A stretch of DNA of 64,000 nucleotides, from NCBI GenBank assembly GCA_037102815.1, contig BTPP01000006.1, positions 372,001 through 436,000 on the forward strand, read 5' to 3'. The stretch comes from Neurospora intermedia. Lineage: Eukaryota; Ascomycota; Sordariomycetes; Sordariales; Sordariaceae. This document shows, one piece after another, positions 23,884-34,364 of this stretch; position 1 is the first letter of the stretch; each line of letters opens with the position of its first letter. Under the pieces are notes generated by a model. That model was given only the letters and a program-made list of their open reading frames with translations, had not been told where the DNA came from and searched no databases. The translations under genes were made by a program, and so were the position numbers.

Positions 23884-25450
23884 AAGAAATGCTAATTGTA
23901 CGAATTTATATTTATATTAATATTTATACTTTCGGCCGCTAGCAACGAAAATATAGGGGTTATTATATTAATTTCCTTCGTAATATTTCTTATATTTATT
24001 ACTAACTACTTAAATTGCCCGAAGAAATTAATATCGTCCTACTCTGGCTACGAAATATTTAAAAGTACTTTAACTTCAACTGTATATATAAAGAATTTAA
24101 AATTAACTGTTATAAAATTAATATTTAGCTTCAATTCTTAAAGGACTACTACCCTAGGTATAAAAATATTGAAATTGTATAAGAGCGATTCAATACCTTA
24201 CTAGAAGACGGGGATATAATAAATAATATAGCTAATATTTTAGTACATAATATTATTATTAAAGACCTTAATATATTATAAGAGGATAGACTTAAAGAAA
24301 TTCTAAGGGAAGCCGATAAAATAGAGGTTAGTATAACGCTTAATATATTTAGTAGTATTCTTAAGGATATTAATTAATTTAGGGTATAGCTTTGTAGGAA
24401 TTAAATGCCAGACCCCAACTTTCTACTAATTGAATTTGTAAATGAACCGGATAATTAATAACCCCTAGGTTAAATATTACTACCTATAGAGCCTAAAGGA
24501 CAACCTATAAGCTAGTAGGAAGAACTTATAGGTTAATAATAAGAACCTTTAAGTCCGGCTCCTCCGGCTCTAGAACCCCTAATTGCCGACCCGGCTCCGG
24601 CTCCGGCCGCCCCGCCCAAACGTTACTATATTAATTAAAGATTGCTTCGTAATTAACTTATTAACGAATTCCGGTATAATTAAGTATTATTATCTTAAGC
24701 ATTTCCCAATCTTTACCCCCGTAATTAAACTAAATATTTTAACCCTCGTATAAGGAAGGTTAAATATAATATATATATCCGTTATATAATGCGGTAGTAT
24801 AATAATCGATTTACCTAATACAAGAGATTTTGATATATTACTTTCAATTCCTTAATATGTAACTAAATACATAGTAAAAGTACGTTTTATATTCGGAATA
24901 TTAGATTTAACCCTAAAGTTTTTATTAATTAGTAATAATTCGAAAAATATTTCAAAATATAGTTAGAAGAAGCCCAAAGTCTTCTTAATTTAATTATTCG
25001 ATTTATTAATACAATTCGAGGTATACAGTCTTACTAGATTCAACGGTCGTACGAATTAATTGCTTATATCAACTTTCTAAATATACCGGCTATATTTTTA
25101 ACCTTTAGTACCGCTAACTTATATTGGGAAAGTCTAGTAAAATATATACCCAATTATAAATAATAATTAGCTTTTAATAATAATAATCGTCGTTATATAT
25201 CTAAGACCAATATTTTTAATAACCTTTATATTGCTACTTATTATTTTATTCGCCGTTTTGAATTATTTAAAGAGTATATATTAATACCCAAGTTCAAATT
25301 CGATAAATTTTAGTAGTAATTGGAATTTTAAGTTCGAAGTATTAGTTATACTTATAGAATATATTAGGTTAATAATATTAATACTCCGGATTTAAAAAAT
25401 CCAAACATCCGAAGAGAGATTATTGAATTATAAAGTTTGTATATTACTGT
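23884..25450 (+). pseudogene. Helitron A N-terminal domain and Rep (HUH) domain
   Basis: At 23884 the frame reads EEMLIVRIYIYINIYTF, then RKYRGYYINFLRNISYIYY and LPEEINIVLL, close to the family pattern EEMLIARV...YRGNVINF...LP..LDV found upstream of Rep in fungal Helitrons. Near 24650 it reads FTQYKRF.YITFNSL, as in the RFARHPRFRYFALN motif. Around 25080-25400 are ANLYWESLVKYIPNY, IATYYFIRRFELFKEYI and then a RSISYTYRIYW stretch, which corresponds to the family motif RGSPHVHGxxW containing the two metal-binding His; here His has become Tyr. The protein would nick DNA in rolling-circle transposition. Several stops. Confidence 0.7.
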
Positions 25451-27099
25451 ATAGAATCCAATGCTCGAAGGTATTAAATAGTTAGAAGAAGTACAATTTA
25501 GCGAAGGTAAAAATCTAGAAGGGTTACCTTCCGGTACTACTAGTTAATATTAAATTTAAAACTAACCAATCCTTATTAGCCGGCTTCTAGAATACTATAA
25601 TAAACGTAGTAATACTTTAAATAGAAGGATAGATACTGTTAAACCTACTTTTAAAGAGTTTACGGCTATAATTAACCGTATATAATAATATATTTATATA
25701 ATACTTACTATTTTCGAATATACCGGTAGGTCCGAGCCCTCCCTGGAGACCGGTAAATCCCGGACCTCGAATTCCCAATGTTTAAATAGAAGGTATACCG
25801 CTTTTATTTCGCTAGGAAATTTTATAAATACCTTCTATTTACTATCTGTATTAACCCCGGGTTCTAGTTATTTAACAGCCGACGAAATAATAATATTTTT
25901 AATTAATATAATCCTTTTAGTATATTTAAGTAGATAGCTAATATAGATATTCAATTATATATTAATATAAATACTATATTCAATTATATAGTTAAGTACG
26001 TTTTAAAAGCCGAAAGAAAGGACTAAATCTTATAACGAAATTACCTCCGAGATCATCCCTCAAATTACGGCCAGAAATCCAATTAAATAATTTATGGCTA
26101 AGTTTATAAATAAGTTTATTATTAAAAAGGATTAATCTACCTAAGAAGTCTACTATTTACTTTTTAACTTTCTTCTTTATAAAAATAATTGTATAATAGT
26201 TATAATAGATTGCCGCCTTCGAAATAACAGAAGTATTATCGTTTATAATCCCGAGGGAGGAAGAGTAATAATAGCTATAGTTAATAGTAATAATAATGAG
26301 GGCGAAGGTAGTATTTATATTAATACGGCCAACGAAGCTCGCCAAACCCGGTTAATCTATTAGAAGTATATAAATCAAAAAGAATGTTATACTTAAATAT
26401 CCTTCTTTAAATTTATTACTAAATTCGATTATACTAACTTATATCCTAGGCCTTTAACGGATCGTACGAGATAGAGGGTAATTAACTACTTCCCTATCTA
26501 TAAATATAAAGACAATTAACGAAATTTCATATGTATTAAATTTATACTATATTATCCTTATTAATATCCGGCTGATATTTATATTATGAATAATATTTAC
26601 TATAAATTATTAGAGGATATTTATTTAGCTTACTATAAATAATATATTAACGAATTGGACTACCCTAATAACTATTATAGTAAGCTACCGGATATTGAAC
26701 TAAAAGAAGAGTTTGAGCTACCTAGTTAAAAAGAGGAACCAAACGAACCTAATTGAGAAGAAATTATAAAGTAAATATTCTATTTCTTAATAATTTAATT
26801 CCTAATTAATTAACTTATCTAATTAAAGATAATCCCAACCGGTATATTAATTCTAACGATAACGATTTTAATAATAAAGTTCTTAGCCGCTATAATATCG
26901 ATTTCGATTATAACTAGTATAATAATTATATTAAATTCCAGGAATTCCTTCCGTTAATTACAAATTACTAGAAATTTCATTATAATACCTTCAACCTTCC
27001 TAACCTAAAGCCTATTACTCAATGAACTTACAATACTTTTAATACCGAGCAATAAATAGTATTTAATTAATTTATTAATTACTACTAAATAATATTCGA

Positions 27100-28590
27100 T
27101 AGTTAAGTTCCGGATTAACTACTTCTTTAAATTAACGGCCGGGGGAGTACTAGAAAATCCTATCTTATCCGACTACTATCTTATAAATTTACTGAAATAG
27201 CTTCTATATATAAACTTCCAACCCCTATTATTTGTACTACTCCTACTAATATTACTACTAATAATATTAATAGCTATACCCTCCATTCTCTTCTATAATT
27301 TTCTTTTAGTATTAAAGGTTTAGTTAATTTATAAGGTACTAGTTTTACTAATATCTAGAATAAATTACAGCCTTATAAGTACTTTATTATCAATGAGAAG
27401 TCTATATTAGGTATAAGAATTATATATTATATTAACGCCCGCCTTCGTTAGGCCTTCGTTGAAAATTAAGGGAAGCGGTTTGGTAATACTAATATACTTC
27501 TTTTTAAAAATTTCTTCTAATTAGTATTTATTAGATAAAAGGCCTTATTCTATTAAGAACCCCTTAAATTCACTAACGATCCTAATACTCCTTTTAAAGT
27601 ATTAAAAGAACATGACGATCCTAACTAGCTTCCTAATAAGACCGAAGAATAAAAGAAGAAGCGTTTAGAAAATAAGTTGGACTTAGTTTAATGTAATAGT
27701 CGAGCTTATTACTTTAATTTCGATTAGAATATTAAATTAAAGTAAATTCTTTATTAATAAGGCTTTAAGTAAGAATAATTCTATACCGCCTTAGAAGGAC
27801 TACGTAATAATAACCCTACTATTCAAAATTAGCGGGTATTAGCCAACCGTATTAAATTTAAATTATCCGTACCCGATTAAACCGAGTTCGATAATACTCT
27901 ACGAATCTACCTAACGAATATTATAATTAACGAATATAATTTAAAGTATTTAGAATAATTTGAAAGCCTAACTTTTATTATTAAGGCTATTAATAAACCC
28001 AATAGTACTAAAGATGTTAAATATACCGATACTAGTAATTTATATAGCAAATTCACTTACGTTAAAGGTAGTAGAATTATACTTACCGAAAATTTCTAAA
28101 TTAAAGCTAGCTTTATTAATAGCTCGATTAGTATAATTATTAATATTATATAGAACGGCGATTAGATATATAATATATACCCTAAAGCCGGTAATTCTCC
28201 CTTTATTATTATAGTATATTTCGATTACTACTAAGGATCCAATTGCTTTAAAGATTTAAACTACCCTAATATCAAAAACCCTGAATATACTATACCTATA
28301 TTCCAATCTATACGAAAATTCTTAAAAGGAATTCGTACTTATAGGAGAACCTAGTTCCCTTTAACTATTGTATATACTATTACTATATATAAAGTGCAGG
28401 GTTAAATATTAAATAAGGTCGTTTATAATATTTTAAAGAAGGACTTTGTAGTTGGGCTATTATATATAATTATATCTCGTACCCGTACAATTGAAAGTAT
28501 TATATTTAACGAGAGCTTCGAGATTGATGCTTTACGTATGAGAAATACTAAGACTTATATATATAGAGTTATAAATATAGTTAGACGTAC
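27100..28590 (+). pseudogene. Helitron A Pif1-type helicase domain
   Basis: The Walker A region reads INGRGSTRKSYLIRLL at 27131-27178, from the usual GGAGTGKS loop. Near the C-terminus (about 28380-28520) it reads TITIYKVQG, KKDFVVGLLYIIISRTRT and IIFNESFEIDAL, which are the Pif1/RecD2-type final helicase motifs (AITIHKxQG, SYVAISRTR). After the helicase comes an Arg/Ser/Gly-rich tail (about 28690-29000) that starts at an AAT microsatellite (28704-28735). The domain unwinds DNA during rolling-circle transfer. Decayed. Confidence 0.7.
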
Positions 28591-30035
28591 GCTCTAATAG
28601 TTGCGTCCCGGTTATTTATTGCCGCTATATTATATTTGTAATCCGGGTAATCCTCTAATTATAAATTGAAGGTTCTAGCTCCCTCCTGGGCCGGGCGATG
28701 TTAGTGACGATAATAATAATAATAATAATAATACCGATAATAGCCGGCCGCTCCGGGGTAGAGGAGTACGCAATAGACCCTGCGGTAGAGTTAGATTAAA
28801 ATATAGTAGATTGCCTAGTAGTAGAGTTAGTAGTATATTAGGTAGAGTTAGATTAAGAGTTGGATTAAAAATTAGTTTAAAAATTGGTAGTATAGTTCCT
28901 TCTAATAGAATTGGTTTAAGAGGAAGGCCTTATAGAAAACCTTATAAGAGTATTGATGATGGACTATTGCGGTTGAGAGGAGGATAGATTAGTAAGAGTA
29001 TAATAGTAGATTAGTAAGAGTATAATAGTAGATTAGTAAGAGTAATTATTATTATAGTAGATAAATATAATAATAAATAAGTCTTTGTAACTTTTAATGT
29101 CCTTCTCTTTCTCTTTTATTATTTTTATTAACTATTAGCTATTAGCTATTAATTATATCAATTATCTTCGAAGACGATAATTTTGAATTCGAGTAGTGCC
29201 TTAATAATATATTGAAAGAAGAAGAAGAGCGGCGTAACTTGTTTGCTCTCAAACGCTAACATACTATTATTAGAGGTTAGGTTAGTACTAAGACGGTATT
29301 GCTAATTAAAAATAACCTTCTTTATAAAAAGAAGACTACCGTTATTAAGCTTTATCTCCCTATCCGGCCAAAATAGTATGTTACTTTGATTATTAGTTAT
29401 AATTTAGATTATTCTAACCTGGGATTTAAGTAGCTAATTCTCAATACCGGCTATAAAAAAAAAAAAAAAAAAGAAAGGAGTTTAGTTCGATTTATTCCGC
29501 GTACCCTAATTAAATACCTTATAGTATACTCTTTTTCAAAATAACCGTTAACAACACTAAGAGATAGTACGTTTTACGGCGGTCTTACGTCTCCTATTCC
29601 CTAAATTAGCTATATATATAGTTAATACTAAGATTTAAAAATAAGAAGGATTTGAAACGTTAGTATATTAATATTTGAGAGACGTTAGTAATATATTCAA
29701 ATATTTAAACGAAAAACTAATTACTAGTAGGGAATTAAATACGAGAACTCTCTAGAATTTACACTAATAGCGGCTACGGGCGTCCTACATAAACCGCTAT
29801 ACTACGGGCGTCCCTATAGTACCTCGGGGGGGGCTAGTAATAGTAAGGTAGTTAGAAGTAGACTATATAGGCTAATTGGAGCGTTTTGAGTATATTTACT
29901 AAATCTAATTGGGTTTATAGGCAAGATAATAGAAAGATTCGTAGAAGGGGTTAGATTTGGTGATGTTTTGGTTGGTGTTGTGCCCCTGAGTACGAATTCG
30001 AGATGCTAAGAACCTTCCCGTACTTCCCGTCTTAG

Positions 30036-30176
30036 CGTTAGCGCTAAAAAAATTGGCGGCGATTAATTAGGTACATCCAAGCTCCATATAGGTCTAGCAG
30101 CTTTTCGCTTTAAATATTCACTCCTATGGGCGTTTCTCTATCTTCCTTAGCCACATAGGCTCCGGCCAAGGAAACT
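30036..30176. repeat. end fragment of a CCCTAA-repeat family unit at the right edge of the 11-kb block
   Basis: Contains CCTATGGGCGTTTCTC and GGCTCCGGCCAAGG. In reverse complement it matches 33599-33648, which carries CCTTGGCCGGAGCC...GAAACGCCTATAG. Gypsy-A2 sequence resumes at about 30177. The left edge of the block (19103) starts with the same AAACGCCCAT motif. Confidence 0.5.
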
Positions 30177-32449
30177 GTATTTTACTATATAATAATTTAA
30201 AGGGTAGGGGGAATTCCTTACCGTCGGGTCCTTTCTTAATTTCAATTTAATAATTAATATCAGGACGGTAGGGATTCCGCTTATTAATATTCTCCTTTAT
30301 TTATAATAAAAGGAGATTATAATATATTAAGGGTATTATCTTTTCAAATTATTCTTTAATATAAACCTTCTTTAATTATAATACCTTTTTTACATTTTTC
30401 AAATTAATTATATATATAGCCTCCTCGGCCGCTTTACTACTAAACTCTTTTTATAAACGACAGATATAATTTATAAAGGTAGTAGTAAATATATAGGTAA
30501 TAGACTTAATATTCTTAACGAAATTTATATTTAGTATTTATTCTCCTCCGATATACGGGACCTAATAATTTATAATACCTAAATATATCCTTTTTTCGTA
30601 AGGGACGGAATATACTTTTATTACTTTTAACTATAATTTATTTAAAATAACAGGAAATTCTAAAAGAAGGATAATATATATATATATTAAATATATATAC
30701 CTATCAACTTTAATAAAGAAATAAGTAAGTCCTTAAATAGTAATTCCCTTTATACTAATAGAAGTTCCTTTTATACGGCAGGGTTTAATAGAAATAACAG
30801 GAATATTAAAATCTTTAATAACCTTCTTACTAATTATAGTATAATATTAATAACTTTTATTAATAAGCGCGTAGAATAAATTACGGTTATTAATAACGAA
30901 TAGGATTAATATAAATTCTATTTCTATTTATAATTTAGATTTAAATTCTTCTACCTTACTTAGTACCTTTAAGGGCTCCGGGGCCCGATTTCGCTCCGGA
31001 ACTACTCTTTTCCCTACTTAAAGGCGGAATTTTACTCTTCGTCTTCTTCTAATAATAGAAAAATCTCTATAATAATAGTTTGAATACAGATATTATTATT
31101 CAAGGGAACTACTAGTAAATAAGGATAATTATTTATATAGTAGTTAAAAGCTCTATAATAGAAGTATAAATTATTATCCTTACGCTTCTAACGTTTTTTA
31201 TTAAAAACTTACTTAGTATACTTAGGGGAAATCAACAAATTTGAACCGCCTTACCCTCAATTATTATAACCTTTAGTAAATATACTAATACAAATAGTTC
31301 CTATAATAGTATCACTATTAATATTTATAATATAATTCTTAAACGGATTCAAAAGCAGAATAAAAGACTATTAACGTTAATTATTAAGCTTCGGAATACT
31401 AGCGTAGGACGCAGGAAAGTAAAAGCTACTATTCTAAGTAGAACGACCCTACTAATTACGAAAATATCTATAATAATCTTCTTTAAATTTAAATATACGC
31501 TTATAACCGGCAATATAGTACTATATTTAGGCTATATATATATAATAGTTATTTGAAAGGTCTATTAAGAAGAATTTATTATAAAACTTCTTATTAATTG
31601 CCTAATAAAGGTAGGCTAATTTAATTAAACTCTCCCAATTATAATTACCGGCTTTTGAAAGTTCGTTATCGAAGGTAGTAAAGAAGGTTACGAACGGTTC
31701 TCCATCTTTCTAATAAAAGCAAAAGAATTTATTAAAGGTAATATCCTTATTCTAGTATAAACCGAAGATTACTTAGATTTAATCGAGTAAGGCTATAGAG
31801 TCTTCTTCGCTACGGACGGTTTTACCGGTTTAAAATCCTTTAAATTATAATTATTTATTATTGAAGAACGTATTAAGAATTTTATACTACGTAATATTAC
31901 AATCGGTATAAAGCCCGGCTTTAATATTAGTATTATATATTTTAATGAATTTATTATAATAAAAGAGGAATATATAAGGTTGCCTATCCTATTTAGGGAA
32001 TTTAAGAGGCTTTCTTCTATATAAGGTAGTACTATAACTATTATTTTAATTAATAGAAGTACTTAAAACGGGGATATTCGGGTCCGCTATTCTTATTAAA
32101 ATATTTACGAATAGGAAATTTAAGCGTAGAATAAGGATAGGGTTAGGATTAGAATTAAAAAGAAGGGACTTAATACAATTATAGAAAAAGGTACTATTAT
32201 TTAATATTTTAATAAAATTTTTTATAAGGCCATCGCTAAGGGTACCGCCGCTAGTATCCTACTAATTACTACTTTAGGAATTATAAAACTCCTCTATATT
32301 ATTGAAGTCTATATTATTAAATCCGACTATAATAGTTAATAAATATTGTAATACCGTGTTGTAAACTGCTAACCGTCTTTAATTTCCGTTCTATTAATCC
32401 GCTACTAAATTCTATTATATCCACTAGTAAAAAGGGCGGTAGAACCTAA
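30177..32449 (-). pseudogene. Gypsy-A2 gag and protease region
   Basis: Aligns base for base with 2085-4360 of Gypsy-A1. On the minus strand it lies between the 5' LTR and the reverse transcriptase, so gag comes first (about 32400-31000) and protease next. The last part (about 30280-30180) reads an YRPGINYQIKIKKGPDGK-like lead-in to reverse transcriptase. Fossil with many breaks. Confidence 0.65.
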
Positions 32450-32709
32450 TATAAGGGGTATAGTACAATTAGTATAGGTACTAGCCTTAATCAATCGATA
32501 AGGTTCTACGAAGAAGAAAAGAGGGTAAAAGAGCGCCCTTTGGGCGGGTATAGCCAGCTGTCCTTTTTAAGGGACGTACGCGTGCGCACGGGCCGCCGGA
32601 GTACCGCAGCGGCAAGCAACCTAATTAGTCGCATTAGCTGCCGGCCGGTTGGGACTCGGACTGGCGAGACTACTAGTTACTCCAGCCACGGGCAGCAAGC
32701 CCCATAACA
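32450..32709 (-). repeat. 5' LTR of Gypsy-A2
   Basis: 260 bp, followed directly by the GTAAC duplication at 32710-32714. GC-richer than the internal sequence. Confidence 0.85.
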
Positions 32710-32714
32710 GTAAC

Positions 32715-33250
32715 AACTAGGAAAATAAATTTGTATATATTTATGTCCGAGAGAAATGTACTAAAAGTAACGATACTATACTACTAATATAGCGTATATA
32801 AGGAAACGTTTAAATATTTTATACTAGAATATTAGGAAATGGAGTAAATTTAGCTATAGGGCGAAAGTGTATTTATATAACCGACGAAAGAAGAAGAATT
32901 CTATAATAAATTTAAAACGAATATAAAATAGACCCTATAATAAGTTTTATAATTAGGGAGACTATAAAAATATAAATTAGTAATTAAGATTAAGAAGGCG
33001 AAAGAAGTAAAAGAAGCGCTAAGGGGGATAGATTAATATAAGTTAATTATATACATAAAAGACCTAATAAAAACTAAAAGTTACTTAACTAGAGTAGGAT
33101 TGTAAAGAAACCGATAGGAAGCCGACTAAATATATATTAAACGTATAGAAAATAACTCCGGAGAAAAATTAAAGAATACAATTCCCCTGGGCGGAGCCAA
33201 AGTCCAGGGGAGACAGAGAGACGCCCTTAGAAATTACTTAATACCTTTAA
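32715..33250 (+). pseudogene. LINE-B ORF2 C-terminal tail and 3' end
   Basis: Frame in register with 6214-6492 if Gypsy-A2 and one GTAAC are removed. It reads RKINLYIFMSERNVLKVTI, then YSVYKETFKYFILEY (from a CxC...KETxKHxxLEC cluster) and LGRLQKYKLVIKIKKAKEV-like sequence, the usual end of LINE ORF2 in fungi. It is followed by a hairpin module (33184-33210) and a poly(A) run at about 33250-33271, which fits a LINE 3' end. The same hairpin-plus-A-rich module is at 48821-48900. Confidence 0.6.
33184..33210. other. conserved hairpin CCCCTGG/CCAGGGG at LINE-B 3' end
   Basis: Stem CCCCTGG with CCAGGGG around a 13-nt loop, followed by AGACAGAGAGACGCCCTT. Repeated almost unchanged at 48825-48851. 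In both places an A-rich run follows, so it may be a 3'-end recognition structure for LINE reverse transcription. Confidence 0.5.
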
Positions 33251-33655
33251 AAAAAAAAAAAAAAAAAAAAACTCAAAGGCAAAGTCTTGAAATTTCTTTT
33301 TTCATTTCTTTTTCCATTTTCCAGAGCTTCTCTATTTTCAACCCTAACCCTAACCCTCTCCAAGATGCTTAGGGTTAAATGCTGTCGTCTGGGACTTAGT
33401 TATTTGGGACAGTCGTATTGCATTTACAACCAAAATCCTCTTTTTTAGCCTCTTTTGCACTTCTCTCAACAACCATTACGTACATCATAGTACAACCGGT
33501 ACCAAAATAGCCGCCTTTTTCCCCTCGTCATTTTAACACCAGGTGCACTATAATGCACGCGACGGTCGCGGAACAATCTTTATTAAAATAGTCGTCCTTG
33601 GCCGGAGCCAGATGTGGCCAACGAAGACAGTGAAACGCCTATAGATTTAACTTAA
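33251..33655 (+). repeat. CCCTAA-bearing repeat R, copy i
   Basis: After a poly(A) run the unit reads AACTCAAAGGCAAA, a T-rich stretch, CCCTAACCCTAACCCT, then about 15 nt later TTAGGGTTAAA, and ends near GAAACGCCTATAG. It aligns with 34365-34650 and 49052-49420. Its right third differs from copies ii and iii and contains CCTTGGCCGGAGCC (33597-33611). No protein motif. Confidence 0.65.
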
Positions 33656-33770
33656 AAGAATAAGAATAAGTTTTTCCTTAAAAACCTAATAATAATAATT
33701 TCTATTATATAATATTATATAGCTTAGACCCTTATTACTAAAGTATATATTATAAATATTTATTAGTATT
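33656..33770. other. AT-rich spacer
   Basis: About 115 bases of AT-rich sequence between repeat R copy i and the GC-rich hairpin pair. I see no gene, repeat match or structured site. Confidence 0.5.
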
Positions 33771-34011
33771 TTTATTTGCAGGGGCCTCGCCGGCCCCCTG
33801 CACCCCCGGCTACTAACCCTAACCCTAATTTTCTACTTAAGAAGAAAAACTATTTACAAGCGGGGGCCTCCCGCCGGCCCCCTACACCCCCAGAGCTAAC
33901 CCTAACCCTAACTAACCCTAACCCTAACTAGCCCTAATTCTAACTAACCCTAATTCTAACTAACCCTAATTCTAACTAACCCTAACCCTAACTAATACTA
34001 ATTCTAATTTT
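33771..34011. repeat. telomere-like interstitial array with two GC-rich hairpins
   Basis: Two similar blocks, each a GC-rich palindrome (GCAGGGGCC/GGCCCCCTGC at 33778-33802; CGGGGGCCTCCC/GGCCCCC at 33861-33882) followed by a C-rich stretch and CTAACCCTAACCCTAA. After the second block comes a 16-bp tandem array, CCCTAACCCTAACTAA, of about six units (33900-33995) with a seventh decayed one. Units 3-5 carry CCCTAATTCTAACTAA, the product expected from C-to-T change. Confidence 0.8.
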
Positions 34012-34205
34012 CCTCTATTATAAAAATTATTCTTAATAGAACTTAAAGATTTACTTCCCTTTACTAATTTAAAAAAAAAAGTATTTTTAAAAACTTCCTT
34101 TTTAGTAAAGTAATAAATGAAGATTTCTATTTAAATTATTTTTATTATTTTAATTTAGTATTTATTTTAAATCGTTATTTCTTAATTCTTCTTTATTTAA
34201 AATAT
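34012..34205. other. AT-rich spacer
   Basis: About 190 bases without coding signal; contains an A run at 34072-34080. Nothing else seen. Confidence 0.5.
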
Positions 34206-34212
34206 AATAAAA

Positions 34213-34292
34213 ACTGAACTCTAAGCTGGATTGAACTGAGGACCTCGCTAGTATTAAAGCAATATAATAACCATTAAGCCACTAAGCTTATT
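34213..34292 (-). other. tRNA-derived segment (SINE-like head or tRNA relic)
   Basis: On the minus strand GTGGCTTAATGGTTA resembles a Pol III A box and CAGTTCAATCC a B box, at tRNA-like spacing. A 5-bp stem TTGCT/AGCGA can form an anticodon arm but the loop is 8 nt, and the T arm and acceptor stem do not pair, so it is not a functional tRNA. A second copy lies at 48905-48975. Both sit just left of a CCCTAA repeat. Confidence 0.45.
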
Positions 34293-34364
34293 GAGCAACT
34301 AACTCAAATTATTGGAAAGATTTCCTTTTTTCTTTACTTATATTATTAAAAGGCCAAAAAAAAA

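Larger units (their letters stand above)
21290..30035 (+). mobile_element. Helitron A (RepHel-coding rolling-circle transposon), decayed
   Basis: A long + strand element with the domain order of fungal Helitrons: an N-terminal domain at 23884-24070, HUH replication initiator at about 24640-25450, Pif1-type helicase at about 27100-28590, then a 1.4-kb 3' tail. It aligns in inverted orientation with 55945-63250 (Helitron B) at both flanks: around 21417-21480, where GGATGC and CGCGGGGGG are shared, and in the tail (29150-30035). The 3' end has an inverted pair TGCTAAGA/TCTTAGC at 29993 and 30021, a possible terminal hairpin. The exact 5' end is not resolved; the bound given is where similarity to Helitron B starts. 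Many stops. Confidence 0.75.
6498..32709 (-). mobile_element. Gypsy-A2: complete but nested Ty3/Gypsy chromovirus-type fossil
   Basis: Both LTRs (6498-6757 and 32450-32709, 260 bp each) and a GTAAC target duplication are present. Internal order on the minus strand: gag and protease at 32449-30177, start of reverse transcriptase at 19102-18736, rest of reverse transcriptase and RNase H at 11069-10000, integrase about 9700-8900 with a chromodomain-like tail to about 8500, then a 1.7-kb 3' region and a polypurine tract (6758-6780) next to the 3' LTR. Two blocks are inserted in reverse transcriptase: LINE-A copy 1 (11070-18735) and 19103-30176. Without them the element is about 7.4 kb, the usual size. 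It is heavily decayed with very many breaks and is clearly dead; it is older than both insertions it contains. Confidence 0.85.

Noticed and set aside
33251-33271. Poly(A) run read as a host mRNA retrocopy end
   Set aside because: The sequence before it is a LINE ORF2 tail with its own 3' hairpin; no host gene is recognisable.
33900-34011. CRISPR-like array
   Set aside because: The repeats are 16-bp telomere-type tandem units without spacers, in a eukaryotic context.
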